Source: Pseudonocardia sp. TRM90224
Lineage (GTDB): Bacteria > Actinomycetota > Actinomycetes > Mycobacteriales > Pseudonocardiaceae
Length of the DNA stretch: 64,000 bases
Reading direction: 5' to 3'
Assembly: GCF_021245725.1 (NCBI RefSeq)
Contig: NZ_JAJGSX010000039.1
Coordinates: forward strand, 18,962 to 82,961
The notes below the pieces were generated by a model. It ran no database searches, had not been told where the DNA came from, and worked only from the letters and a program-made list of their open reading frames with translations. Position numbers and translations under genes: made by a program. Shown here one piece after another: positions 42,620 to 52,000 of this stretch. The first letter of the stretch is position 1. Each line of letters begins with the position of its first letter.

Positions 42620-43176
42620 CGAAGATCGTGATGATCTCCGGAAGCCTGCGTGCCGAGTCCACCAACTCCGCGATGATCCGTGCTGCCGCCGCGTCCGTGG
42701 CCGCGTGCCCCGGCGTCGACGTCGAGGTGGTGTCCGTGGACGAGGTCCCGCTGTTCAACGAGGACGTCGAGGCCATGGGCGACCCGTTCGAGGTGATCGC
42801 GCTGAAGCGGACCGTGGGCAGCGCCGACGTCCTGCTGATCTGCACGCCGGAGTACAACGCCAGCGTTCCCGGGGTGCTGAAGAACGCCCTCGACTGGCTC
42901 TCGCGGCCGTCCGGCGAGAGCGTGCTGACCGGCATGCCGGTCGCGACGATGAGCGCATCGACCTCGGGGTTCGGCGCGCGATGGGCGCAGGACCACCTGC
43001 GCAGCATCCTCGTCGACGGGATCGGCGCCGTGCTGGTCGACCACGAGCCCGTGTGCATCAGGAAGTCGGACGAGCGGGTCGTCGACGGCATGCTGGTCGA
43101 CCGCGAGGCGCTGGCGGAGATCCGCTCGCTGGTCGCCACCGCGGTGGGCACCTGCCTCGACGCCGCCTCGGCGTGA
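42616..43176 (+). CDS. NAD(P)H-dependent FMN reductase, 186 aa
   Basis: ATG 42616 overlaps the previous stop by four bases. It is a flavodoxin-like fold: ISGSLRAESTNSAMIR (phosphate-binding loop of FMN, residues ~8-23), DVLLICTPEYNASVPGVLKNALDWLSR (the TPEYN signature at ~75-101), and PVATMSASTSGFGARWAQDHL. It could supply reduced flavin to a monooxygenase or reduce a nitro or quinone group. It is the last gene of the nine-gene operon. Confidence 0.9.
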   Translation: MTKIVMISGSLRAESTNSAMIRAAAASVAACPGVDVEVVSVDEVPLFNEDVEAMGDPFEVIALKRTVGSADVLLICTPEYNASVPGVLKNALDWLSRPSGESVLTGMPVATMSASTSGFGARWAQDHLRSILVDGIGAVLVDHEPVCIRKSDERVVDGMLVDREALAEIRSLVATAVGTCLDAASA

Positions 43177-43210
43177 GCGGGCGGGTCACCGAAGGCCGGA
43201 ACCGCTCCGG

Positions 43211-44134
43211 TCACCTGATCCGCAGCCAGCGCAGCGTCGCCTCGGCCTGTGCGCGCTGGAACTCCCGCACCGTCGGCAGTCCCGGGGGCGCGGGCCTGCG
43301 GGCCGAGTCGGCGAAGAACCCGGCGCAGCCGGCCAGCACGCCGGAGATGTGCTCGGCCGGTACGTCCGGCAGGTGCGAGCGCAGCAGGTGCTCGACGTCG
43401 TGGCCGCCGTAGAGGTTCACGTTCACCAGCACCATGAGCCGATCGAGCCATGCCGGGCCGGTGCAGGCCCACGGCCAGTCGACGACGACCACGCTCCCGT
43501 CGGGCCGGACGAGGAGGTTGTCGGCGCGGACGTCGATGTGCACCAAGGTGTCGCCGGCGAGCGCGGCGACCCCGACCCGGGCCAGGTCGCGCAGGTCGTC
43601 GAGGTGCGCCGCCGCCCACGGGTCGAGATCGTCGTGCGGATCGGCGGCCAGGCGGTCGAAACCCGCGAAGTCGTCGGCCAGTGCCTCGGCGGCGGTGCGC
43701 GAGTCGAGCACCGGCGCCGGTGTCAGGGTCTCGGCCATCTGGCGCAGCGCGGCCATGACGGCGTCGACCTCCGACCGGACCCACGGCGTCGCCGGCTGCC
43801 GGCCGTCGACGTCCTCGAACACCAGCGCGACCCACTCGCCGTCGTCGTGCACCCCGAGCAGGTCCGGCGCCGGCACGCGCGCCGGTAGCGCGGTCATGAC
43901 CAGCGCCTCCCGGCGGTGCATGTCGGGGGTGTGCGGGTTCAGCGACGGGTGGACGGCCTTGACGAACGCTCGCAGACCACCGGCCGTACGCACTCGGTCG
44001 GCTGTTCCCGGGGAGAATCCACCGACCTGCGACACAGCCTCGACGATCCGGTCGCCCACGATGGCCTCGACGGCCCGATGCACGTTTCCCGGCAACTCCG
44101 GCCAGCTGATCCGAACCCCCGCTGCGATCACCAT
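43211..44134 (-). CDS. APH-type phosphotransferase, 307 aa
   Basis: ATG 44134. A kinase-like fold of the aminoglycoside/choline kinase superfamily: FSPGTADRVRTAGGLRAFVKAV (nucleotide-binding strands with Lys), a Brenner-like catalytic loop LVHIDVRADNLLV near residue 206, and VVVDWPWA (DFG equivalent). The catalytic loop reads HIDVRADN where HGDLxxxN is usual. It phosphorylates a small hydroxylated molecule; the substrate is unknown. It converges on the end of the catabolic operon. Confidence 0.85.
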   Translation of the reverse strand: MVIAAGVRISWPELPGNVHRAVEAIVGDRIVEAVSQVGGFSPGTADRVRTAGGLRAFVKAVHPSLNPHTPDMHRREALVMTALPARVPAPDLLGVHDDGEWVALVFEDVDGRQPATPWVRSEVDAVMAALRQMAETLTPAPVLDSRTAAEALADDFAGFDRLAADPHDDLDPWAAAHLDDLRDLARVGVAALAGDTLVHIDVRADNLLVRPDGSVVVVDWPWACTGPAWLDRLMVLVNVNLYGGHDVEHLLRSHLPDVPAEHISGVLAGCAGFFADSARRPAPPGLPTVREFQRAQAEATLRWLRIR

Positions 44135-44573
44135 GGGCGGGGAGCATGGCAGAGGCTTGCGATGGGTGCGCGGTATTTGCAGGAGTTCGCCACCTCCTCG
44201 CCGCGAGCGGCAGGAGGTCGCGAGATGAACCGCAGGGGTCCTTTGATCAAGCGTGGACGGCGCTCAGGTTCATCTCGGCGCAGGGAGCGAGCAGAGTGCG
44301 TGCGGAACGCACACCCGCCAGCCACCTACGAGGCCGGGGGAGCAGGCACAAAAACCTATCGCCGCCAGCATGGCCGTGGCGGGGAAGCGTGCGTCATCGT
44401 CGCTGCAACACCACCGGAGCACGAGGTGCGGCATGAATGCGGAGCATGGCGACAGCCTGGCCGGCGAGGTCGATCCCGGAGTGGATTCCGGCTCCTCGTG
44501 CTCGCGGCTCCGGGCGCGGAGCTTCCCCCCAACTCGCCCCGTGCCCGGAGTCGCGTCCCCTCGAGGTGGTCAG
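44135..44573. other. intergenic region with one palindrome
   Basis: About 440 bases. It contains the GAGATGAACC palindrome at 44221-44277. An ATG at 44433 opens a frame into the next gene, but the added residues look non-coding. Confidence 0.55.
44221..44277. repeat. CGAGATGAACC inverted repeat
   Basis: CGAGATGAACC at 44221-44231 pairs with GGTTCATCTCG at 44267-44277, with a small TTGATCAA palindrome in the loop. It is a single copy in this window. Confidence 0.75.
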
Positions 44574-44876
44574 GTGAGGTGGTTGCCGGGCGTCAGGTTC
44601 TACGCGGTCCTGACCCGCCATCGCAGCCAGGGCGGATGGGTTTCCGCCGTCGTTCCGGACGATCACGCGCCGGCCATCGCGGGCCCGCTCGGGCGGATTC
44701 CGGTGGTCGCCGTGGTGGATGAGCGTTCGTGGCGGACGAGCGTGTGGCTGGACCACGTGGGCAGGTGGTTGCTGGTGGTGCCGAGGTCGATCCGCCGCGA
44801 GAAGGACGACGGCGACGTCGTCAGCGTTGCCATCGCCATCGATCGCACCCGACTCCAGCTGTTCCCGGAGGTTTGA
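44574..44876 (+). CDS. DUF1905-like small protein, 100 aa
   Basis: GTG 44574 follows GAGGTGGTCAG and gives the family's usual ~100 residues. The pattern is beta-rich: VRFYAVLTRHRSQGGWVSAVVPD, GPLGRIPVVAVVDERSWRTSVWLD, WLLVVPRSIRREKDDGDVVSVAIAIDRT. This is the RxKxxxDGD-V-V order of DUF1905 (often fused to YdeI-type domains). The biochemical role is unknown. It precedes the second FHA regulator on the same strand by 82 bases. Confidence 0.75.
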   Translation: MRWLPGVRFYAVLTRHRSQGGWVSAVVPDDHAPAIAGPLGRIPVVAVVDERSWRTSVWLDHVGRWLLVVPRSIRREKDDGDVVSVAIAIDRTRLQLFPEV

Positions 44877-44958
44877 CGAAAGCGCCACAACAGAGCCGTG
44901 ACATGACGTCCACGCATCATCGGGTCGACGACTTGCACGGCTGTGAAAGGAGACTGTT

Positions 44959-45627
44959 GTGGACGCTCGTGTCGAGCCCGGCCGGATCGAGGCCGACCTC
45001 CCCATGGACTGGGTGGAGGTTTGGTCGAGCGCCGGCGTGGGGCGCGTCTCCCTCGCCGGCGACCGGATAACCATCGGTCGGTCCTCCCGCAACGACGTCA
45101 TCATCGACGACCCTCAGATCTCCCGACTGCATGCCGTCATGGAGCGACTCGGCGGCGCGTGGTGCATCCGCGACATCAGCTCGCGCAACGGCACGTTCGT
45201 CAACGGCGGGCGGATCGTGCAGCAGGCGACGTTGCGGCCCGGCGACGAGATCCGGGTCGGACGCACCCGGCTCATGCTGCGGGGCGAGGGGCCCGTATCC
45301 GATACCGACGTGGAGGTGACCGTTGCGCATCGACCGCCACCGCGGCTGACCCACCGAGAGCGCGACACCCTCCTCGCGCTGTTCTCAGCCGTCTCCGCCA
45401 CCGACACGTTCACCGAACTGGCCACACCCCGAGACATCGCGGGCTTGCTGTGGATCACCGAAGCGGCAGTGCGCCACCACCTCGCGAGCCTCTACGAGAA
45501 GTTCGAGATCGACGGCGGTGGTGAGCAGCGCCGCGTGCGCCTGGCGAACGAGGCGCTCCGCCGAGGCGCGATCACCTTCGCCGACGTGCGTGCGTCCACC
45601 GCGGAACGGGCTGCCACCGGGTCGTAG
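44959..45627 (+). CDS. FHA domain protein with C-terminal helix-turn-helix, paralogue 2, 222 aa
   Basis: GTG 44959 follows AAAGGAGACTGTT. The FHA domain has GRSSRND (40-46), SRLHAV (55-60) and SSRNGTFVNGG (74-84), followed by the same PPPRLTHRERDTL linker. The HTH LWITEAAVRHHLASLYEKF and an identical NEALRRGAIT end are shared with 6758-7387. The two proteins align over their whole length, with a ~15-residue extension here. They are probably products of one duplication and may read different kinases. Confidence 0.87.
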   Translation: MDARVEPGRIEADLPMDWVEVWSSAGVGRVSLAGDRITIGRSSRNDVIIDDPQISRLHAVMERLGGAWCIRDISSRNGTFVNGGRIVQQATLRPGDEIRVGRTRLMLRGEGPVSDTDVEVTVAHRPPPRLTHRERDTLLALFSAVSATDTFTELATPRDIAGLLWITEAAVRHHLASLYEKFEIDGGGEQRRVRLANEALRRGAITFADVRASTAERAATGS

Positions 45628-45652
45628 CCACCACCGCGGGTGCCGGTTCCGC

Positions 45653-46369
45653 TCAGTCCGCCCGGCGGCTCCGTAGATCCTCGGCGTCGGCGGAGATCGC
45701 GGCGTGCAGCCGGGCGAGCACATCGGCGCGGGCCCGGAGCTTCGATTCGGCATGCGCGGCGGCCACCAGCCGCTCGTTCAGCTCGGCCGCGACGTTCGCC
45801 GCCGCGACGGGTGCGTCTCCCGGCTCCACGACCCGGTCCAGGAATCCCGCGGCCACGGCGTCGTCCGGTCCGAACGACTCCGCGAGCAGCGCCGCCCGCT
45901 GGAACGCCGCGGGGGTCAACCGGGCCTCGAGGAGCACCACGGCCGAGCGCGGCAGGGTGAGCCCGATCGCAACCTCGTTCGCCGCCACCCTGTACGTGCC
46001 GTGCGTGCCGATCCGGTAGTCCGCGGCGAGCAGGAGGAACGCCCCCATCGCGATCGCGTGGCCCGTGCACGCGACGACGACCGGCGCGGGGAACGACATC
46101 AGCCGGGCAGCCGTGGCGAACCCGGTCAGCACCATGTCGGATGCCTCCGGACCACCACCGCGCAGGACGTTGAGGTCGAAACCGGCCGAGAAGACGCCGT
46201 CCCGGCCCTGCAGGACGACCGCGCCACCGCCCTCGACGTCGGCGGCGGCGCGGTCGAGCGCACGGCCCAGGTCCGCGAGGAGGCTCGGAGACAGGGCGTT
46301 CGCCTTCCCGTCGTCCATCGTGATCGTCACGACATCGGCTCGACGGTGGTAGTGCACAGCGCTCGTCAT
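45653..46369 (-). CDS. enoyl-CoA hydratase/isomerase-family protein, 238 aa
   Basis: ATG 46369, weak ribosome site. It has a crotonase fold: DDGKANALSPSLLADLGRAL, the oxyanion region GRDGVFSAGFDLNVL (~56-70), and CTGHAIAMGAFLLLAADYRIG (~104-124). The first catalytic Glu position of hydratases falls in VAANEVAIGLTLPRSA. It is slightly shorter than typical (~260 residues). It may act on an acyl-CoA from the upstream catabolic operon, but it faces the opposite way and has no obvious partner. Confidence 0.87.
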   Translation of the reverse strand: MTSAVHYHRRADVVTITMDDGKANALSPSLLADLGRALDRAAADVEGGGAVVLQGRDGVFSAGFDLNVLRGGGPEASDMVLTGFATAARLMSFPAPVVVACTGHAIAMGAFLLLAADYRIGTHGTYRVAANEVAIGLTLPRSAVVLLEARLTPAAFQRAALLAESFGPDDAVAAGFLDRVVEPGDAPVAAANVAAELNERLVAAAHAESKLRARADVLARLHAAISADAEDLRSRRAD

Positions 46370-46493
46370 GGTCACGGAAAGCAGTGTGCCGACCGCGCGT
46401 TCCGCAGCGCTGCCCCGAAACTGCGCAAGAACCCGCCGCAGGTAATCCTGTTGTCCCGGCATAGCCGAACCGGCGCGGTTCGTTGCGCACGCG

Positions 46494-46550
46494 AGGGCAG
46501 GAAAGCCACCTTCCGGCCCGCACAGGGCAGGAAAGTGGCTTTCCTGCCCT
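46494..46550 (+). repeat. tandem double-hairpin repeat, copy 5
   Basis: Both hairpins are present with two base changes in the left one (CACCTTCC, GGCCCGCACA). It sits downstream of the secreted protein gene and upstream of the crotonase-like gene. Confidence 0.9.
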
Positions 46551-46607
46551 CCACCCCCTGGGTGAGCTGCGCGAACGGTCTGCGGCGTGGCTGCCTGACC
46601 GCTCGCC

Positions 46608-47114
46608 TCACCAGCGTCCGTGAACCGTCGGACTGTTCACGTTGCGGATCACCGATCCGGAGTTGTTGTCGATCAGGCGCACCTTGACGAAGATCTCGTC
46701 CCCTTCCCCCGAGTCCTCGTTGAGGTCGCTGTCGAGGACGCATGTGCTGTACCGGAACTCCAGCCCGCTGGGCACAACATTGCGTGCACTGGCGTTGAAC
46801 GGCCCGAACTCGTGGTCGTCGCCACCTCTGGTCCAGTCGTCGTCGCCCCAGCCGTCGAGAATGATCCGATATCGCTGGATGTCGACGAGCGCTTCGCTCT
46901 GCGGCATCCGCACCAGCACCACCCCGGACACGAGCTCACGATTCGCGGCACAGCCGGCGCTCGGCGGCCCGATCGAGAGCGAAACCGTCATCGAGCCGAC
47001 CGCCGCGTCGGCCGCGGACCCCGCGAATCCGAACGCGGCCGCGGTCGTCATGGCAACAACGGCCGTCCGACCGAATCGCCGGGGCCAGCGCGTATCCGCA
47101 ACCTTCGTCTGCAC
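46608..47114 (-). CDS. secreted protein of unknown function, 168 aa
   Basis: GTG 47114 is preferred, with GAGGTG just upstream; another GTG lies nine bases earlier. A Sec-type signal is clear: a basic TRWPRRFGR, hydrophobic TAVVAMTTAAAFGFAGSA, and cleavage near AADA-AVG. The mature ~130 residues are beta-rich with two cysteines (GCAAN, STCVLD) that could pair. There are acidic segments such as LDGWGDDDW and SDLNEDSGEGDE, possibly calcium-binding. The end reads TVHGRW. I do not recognise the family. Confidence 0.7.
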   Translation of the reverse strand: MQTKVADTRWPRRFGRTAVVAMTTAAAFGFAGSAADAAVGSMTVSLSIGPPSAGCAANRELVSGVVLVRMPQSEALVDIQRYRIILDGWGDDDWTRGGDDHEFGPFNASARNVVPSGLEFRYSTCVLDSDLNEDSGEGDEIFVKVRLIDNNSGSVIRNVNSPTVHGRW

Positions 47115-47416
47115 GATGTTCACCTCGAGAATCCGTGGACAAGTGGCCCAAGGCTCGGTGAGGTGCGCGATCCACGCCATGGCCCTACCAGCAGGTTTTC
47201 CTGCACCCGTAACACGCACCGACGGTCAACACCGGGTGGGCGCCATGCCAGCGGCGACAGATTCATCGCGACAGGTGCGCGTGGGTGCGGGGCTTGTCAC
47301 CTTCCCGCAGGAGAACCGCGCGCCGGTGCCATGTCCGCCGTTGCCGCCGGTCCTGACCATGGAACGGCACCCGGAGGGCCCGGGTCGGCGCAGGCCGAAG
47401 GCGGTTGTACGTAGCG
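47115..47416. other. divergent intergenic region
   Basis: About 300 bases between the secreted-protein gene and the GT2 gene; I see no gene or strong repeat in it. Confidence 0.5.
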
Positions 47417-49009
47417 ATGCCTGACCAGACAGATCGTACGGCGGGACGTCGTCGGCTCCGCTGGCATTGGCTCGTGCTGGTCGGCTTCCTGCTGGTGATG
47501 ATCGTGCCGGCGTTCCTGGCCGGGCTGGGGACTGGTGGGGAATCCGCGCGGCCGCCCGCGGCGGGCGAGGTCGCCGCCCCTCCGGTGGCGCCGGTGGCGC
47601 CCGCGGAGGACGTCGAGGGCCTCTCCGGAGGGCTCCTGCCTCGCGCCGACGGTGTGCAGGCGGCGAACGGGGACGGGAGCTCCCCCCCTCGGGACGAGCG
47701 GCCGGCGAGTCCGTCCGCGTCGTCGCAGCCGGGCGGTATGGGGCAGGTGATCCTCTCGCTCGTCATGCTCGTGCTCGCGGTTCCGCTGGCCGGTGTCGCG
47801 GGCACCACTACGTGGTGGATGCTGCATGCGTGGCGCACGCCTGACTCGTTGAAGGGCACCGGCTTCGTCCGGCGGACCGCACGCCGCACCCACACCTTCT
47901 CGTTGCTGCTGCCGGCCCGGCACGAGCAGGAAGTGCTGGCCGACACGATCGACGCGCTGGCCAGGCAGGACCACGACGCGTTCGAGATCATCGTCATCAT
48001 CGGGCACGACGATCCCGAGACGATGGCCGTCGCGCACGCGGCTGCTCGCCGGCATCCGCGGCTGGTGCAGGTCGTGATCGATCACAACGTGCCGAAGAAC
48101 AAGCCGAAGGGGCTCAACACCGCCCTTCCCCGGTGTCGCGGCGAGATCGTCGGCGTGTTCGACGCCGAGGACGAGGTGCATCCCGGGCTGCTCAAGCTGG
48201 TCGAGGCGCGGTTCGAGGAGACGGGCGCGAGCGTCGTGCAATCCGGTGTGCAGCTGATGAACATCCACACGACGTGGTGGTCGCTGCGCAACTGCCTCGA
48301 GTACTACTTCTGGTTCCGGTCGCGCTTGCACTTCCACGCTCAGCAGCGGTTCATCCCGCTCGGCGGGAACACCGTCTTCGCCCGCGCCCACGTGTTGCGC
48401 GAGTTCGGCGGTTGGGACCAGGAGTGCCTCGCGGAGGACTGTGAGCTAGGAGTCCGGCTGTCCGCGGCGGGGCACCAGGTCGCCGTGGCCTACGACCCGC
48501 AGGTCGTCACCCGCGAGGAAACCCCGGACACGATCCCGAGCTGGATCAAGCAGCGGACCCGTTGGTGTCAGGGCTTCCTGCAGGTGCTCCGGAAGGGGCT
48601 GTGGAAGCAGCTGCCGACCCGCAGGCAGCGCATGCTCGCCCGGTACACGCTCTGGATGCCGTTCCTGCAGGCCTACTCCGGGGTGATGATCCCGATCTCG
48701 CTCGTGACGATGTTCGTCGTCAAGGTCCCACTCGCAGTGACATTGCTGTCGTTCGTGCCGCTGATCCCGACCGTTGTCAGCATGGCCGTCGAGGCCGCGG
48801 GGCTGGAGGAGTTCGGCCGCTCGTTCGGCATCCGGATCAGGTTCCGCGACTACGTCCGGCTGGTGCTGGGCGCCTTTCCGTATCAGGTCCTGCTGTCCTT
48901 CGCCTCGATCCGTGCCGTGGTCAGGGAGGCCCGCGGACAGGTCGGTTGGGAGAAGACCGCGCACGCGGGGGCGCACCGCAACGCCCCAGCCAGTAGCGCA
49001 GCCCAGTAG
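47417..49009 (+). CDS. membrane family 2 glycosyltransferase (cellulose-synthase-like), 530 aa
   Basis: ATG 47417, weak ribosome site. One N-terminal transmembrane helix (LVLVGFLLVMIVPAFLAGL), a ~70-residue Pro/Ala-rich stretch, and another helix lead to a GT2 domain: SLLLPARHEQEVLADTI, VFDAEDEVHPGLL (DxD, metal and UDP-sugar), LGGNTVFARAHVLREFGGWD, LAEDCELGVRL and KQRTRWCQGFLQV (Q-x-x-R-W). C-terminal helices form the channel. It is a processive or polyprenol-linked glycosyltransferase in the cytoplasmic membrane. It is followed 38 bases later by a second large glycosyltransferase gene. Confidence 0.88.
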   Translation: MPDQTDRTAGRRRLRWHWLVLVGFLLVMIVPAFLAGLGTGGESARPPAAGEVAAPPVAPVAPAEDVEGLSGGLLPRADGVQAANGDGSSPPRDERPASPSASSQPGGMGQVILSLVMLVLAVPLAGVAGTTTWWMLHAWRTPDSLKGTGFVRRTARRTHTFSLLLPARHEQEVLADTIDALARQDHDAFEIIVIIGHDDPETMAVAHAAARRHPRLVQVVIDHNVPKNKPKGLNTALPRCRGEIVGVFDAEDEVHPGLLKLVEARFEETGASVVQSGVQLMNIHTTWWSLRNCLEYYFWFRSRLHFHAQQRFIPLGGNTVFARAHVLREFGGWDQECLAEDCELGVRLSAAGHQVAVAYDPQVVTREETPDTIPSWIKQRTRWCQGFLQVLRKGLWKQLPTRRQRMLARYTLWMPFLQAYSGVMIPISLVTMFVVKVPLAVTLLSFVPLIPTVVSMAVEAAGLEEFGRSFGIRIRFRDYVRLVLGAFPYQVLLSFASIRAVVREARGQVGWEKTAHAGAHRNAPASSAAQ

Positions 49010-49047
49010 CGCAGCCGCCGTACCGCATCCACCCGGAGGAACCCGAG

Positions 49048-52000
49048 ATGATCACCGCGATCTCCCGCTCCCGCCTCATGTCGGCGGCGGTGCTGCTGCC
49101 CCTGCTCGTGGTCACCGCGGTCGTCCGCGCGGTGAACCTGGTCGGTGCTCCCCAACGCATCGACGACGAGGGCACCTACGTCGCGCAGGCGTTCGCGATC
49201 CTGCAGTTCGGTGAGGTGACCCACTACACCTACTGGTACGACCACCCGCCGCTCGGCTGGATCCAGATCGCGGGCTGGATGAAGCTCCTGGAGACGTTCG
49301 GGTTCCTGACCGACTCCGTCGCGGCGGGTCGCCAGCTCATGGTCGTCGTGTCCGTCGTCGCCGGTGCGCTGCTGTGGACGCTGGCGCGCAGGCTCGGGTA
49401 CGGCCGCGTCGCGGCGGGCGCCGCGGTGGCGCTGCTCGCGCTGTCCCCGCTGGCTGTGGGGTTCAACCGCACGGTTTACCTGGACAACCTCGCCACCGCG
49501 TGGGTCCTCGCCGCGCTCGTTTGCATGTGCACCCCGCAGCGGCGCCTCGCCGCCTACATCGGCGCGGCGGCCTCGTTCGGCATCGCCGTGCTGACGAAGG
49601 AGACGTTCCTCCTGCTGCTGCCCGCGGTCGCGTGGTTGGGCTGGCAGCGCGGCAACCACGCCACCCGCCGGTACGCGATGGCCGTCGCGGGGACGCTGTT
49701 CGGGCTGCTCGGCAGCGCGTACGTGCTGACGGCCGCGGTGCGCTCGGAGCTCATCCCGGGCGAGGGGCACGTCAGCCTCATCGACGGCATCGCGTTCCAG
49801 CTGCTCTCGCGCACCCCGGGCGGCAGCGTGTTCACCCCGGGCACGAACAACTACAACACGGTGGCGCAGTGGGTGGACCTCGACTGGATCCTGGTCGCCG
49901 CCGGTCTGGTCGCCGCGCTCGTCGCGCTTGCGGTCCGGCAGCTCCGCCCGATCGCGGCCGGCTACCTGCTGCTCGCGGTGATGATGTTGCGTGGTGGCTA
50001 CCTGCCGGTCCCATATGTGATCGTGCTGCTCCCGTTGGCGGCGCTGCTCGTGGCAACGGTCGCGGCCGAGGCTGCGCGTCGGCTGAGTGCCGGTGCGGTG
50101 CTGGTGCGAGCTGGAGCGGTCGCGGTGCTCGTCGCCGTCGCCGCGACCGGCGTGGCCGCGGTTCCGCCGTGGGGGGCGAAGATCGGCTTCCTCACCAGCG
50201 CCGACCAGGACGCGCCGACGCGCCAGGCCCGCCAGTGGTTGATCGAGAACGTGCCCCGCGACCAGCGGCTCATCGTGGACGACGTCCACTGGGCGGACCT
50301 GGTCAGGGCCGGCTGGGATCGCGACGACGTCGGCTGGTTCTACAAGCTCGACACCGACCCCGCGGTGCAAGCGCTCAGCCCGAAAGGTTTCATCGACTAC
50401 GACTACATCGTCGCGACCGAGGCCATCCGGCTCTTCCCCGCTTCGTTCGCCCAGATCAACGGCGCCCTGACGAACTCGCAGGCGGTGGCGACCTTCGGCG
50501 CGGGATCGCAGCGGGTCGAGATCCGGCGCATCGGTGCGAGCGCCGCACCGCCGCATGCGGAGCCCGAGCTGAGGACGGTCGGAGCCGCGCTGGCGGACCG
50601 GCTCGCGGACACCGCCGAACCGGTTGTGGTGGAGCAGCTGCGGGCGGGCCGGGTCGACGCTCGTGTGCTCACGACACTCGGCTACCTCGCCACCGTCGAG
50701 GAGGTGCTGGTGGCCGACCTCCCCGAAGCGGCCGGCGAGGACGCCGCGGGCCGGCCGCGTCGACAGGTGCTGCTGAACGCGTCGGGCGCCCGTGCCGAGC
50801 GCATCGTCTCCTACTTCAAGGCCCAGCGCGGCGCGTTCGAGGTGCAGGCGGCCGTGGCCGGGCCGAGCGGTGTCCGGGTCGTGTTCGCGCCTGCCGCACC
50901 GTCCGGGCTGCTCGCCGCTGCCGCGACACCACCTGCCCAGGGCGAGGCCGCTGCACTGCGGGTGCTCAACCTCGTCACCGGTTCGGGTCCGTTGCAGGTG
51001 CGGCTCGCCGGCATCGACGGCACTGCGACCGCACCGATCCCGGTGGGCGCGTACGGCGACACGGGCATCGGCGCGGTCGGCTATCACGCGGTGCCCCCCG
51101 GGGTGACCACACTCGGGGTGGGCGCGATCGACCCGGCACTGCCCACGGCGTTGAGCCAGACCGTCGCGCTCGCCCCGGGCAGCAGCTACACGCTGATGCT
51201 CTTCACATCGCCGGAGGGCAACGGCGTCCGCGGTCAGCTGGTGCCGGACCCGGCCGTCCCCGGCCCGGACCTGCGCGGCATCGTCCGCCTTGTGCACGGC
51301 GCGGCGAAGGGGCCGGAGCTGACTGTTGCGTCCGCGGATGCCGGACCGCTCGCGCAAGCCATCTCGTACGGTCTCGTGACCGGCTACGCCGAGCTGATCC
51401 CCGGTACCGCCGCGCTCACGCTGACCAGCGGCGCCGCAACCTCGGTCGCGCAGGTGCCGGTGAACGCCGGTGGTGTCGCGACGCTCGTCGTGATCGACGG
51501 ACCGGACGGGCCGGTGGTCCAGCTCGTCCAGGACCCGGTGCAGCCCCCGGCGGGCGCGGCGCTCGAAGTGACCTCGCCGGCGAGGCCGGGTGTCCTGGTC
51601 CCGGTGGCACCGTCGGATCCGGCCGCGCCTGCGGAGGCGGCCGCGCCCCCGCCACCGGTTGCGTCCGACCGCGGGCTCGGCGACCTGCCGCTCATGGTGA
51701 TCGGCTGGGCCCTGGTCATGGCCGCGGCGGGGTTCTGGCTGCGTAGGCGGAAGCCCGGCATCGACGTGGCCGCGCCGGGTCGCCCGGCACCGCTGCCGGC
51801 CGGTTCCCGTCCACTCCTCAACGACGACGAAACCGTGCAGCTCATCCGGTGGAAGCCGACGTTGGGCCGAGCGCCACGACCGCCACGACCACCCGACGAT
51901 CCCGACAACACGATGATGGTCGAGCAGATCGAGGCGATGCGTGCCGCTGCAGCACGAGAAGCTGCTGCGCGAGCGGCGGTGGCGCAGCGCCCGAACCCCG

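Noticed and set aside
44253..44573. A 107-residue extension of the DUF1905-like protein
   Set aside because: The extension is low-complexity and crosses the palindrome region; the GTG at 44574 gives the family's normal length.
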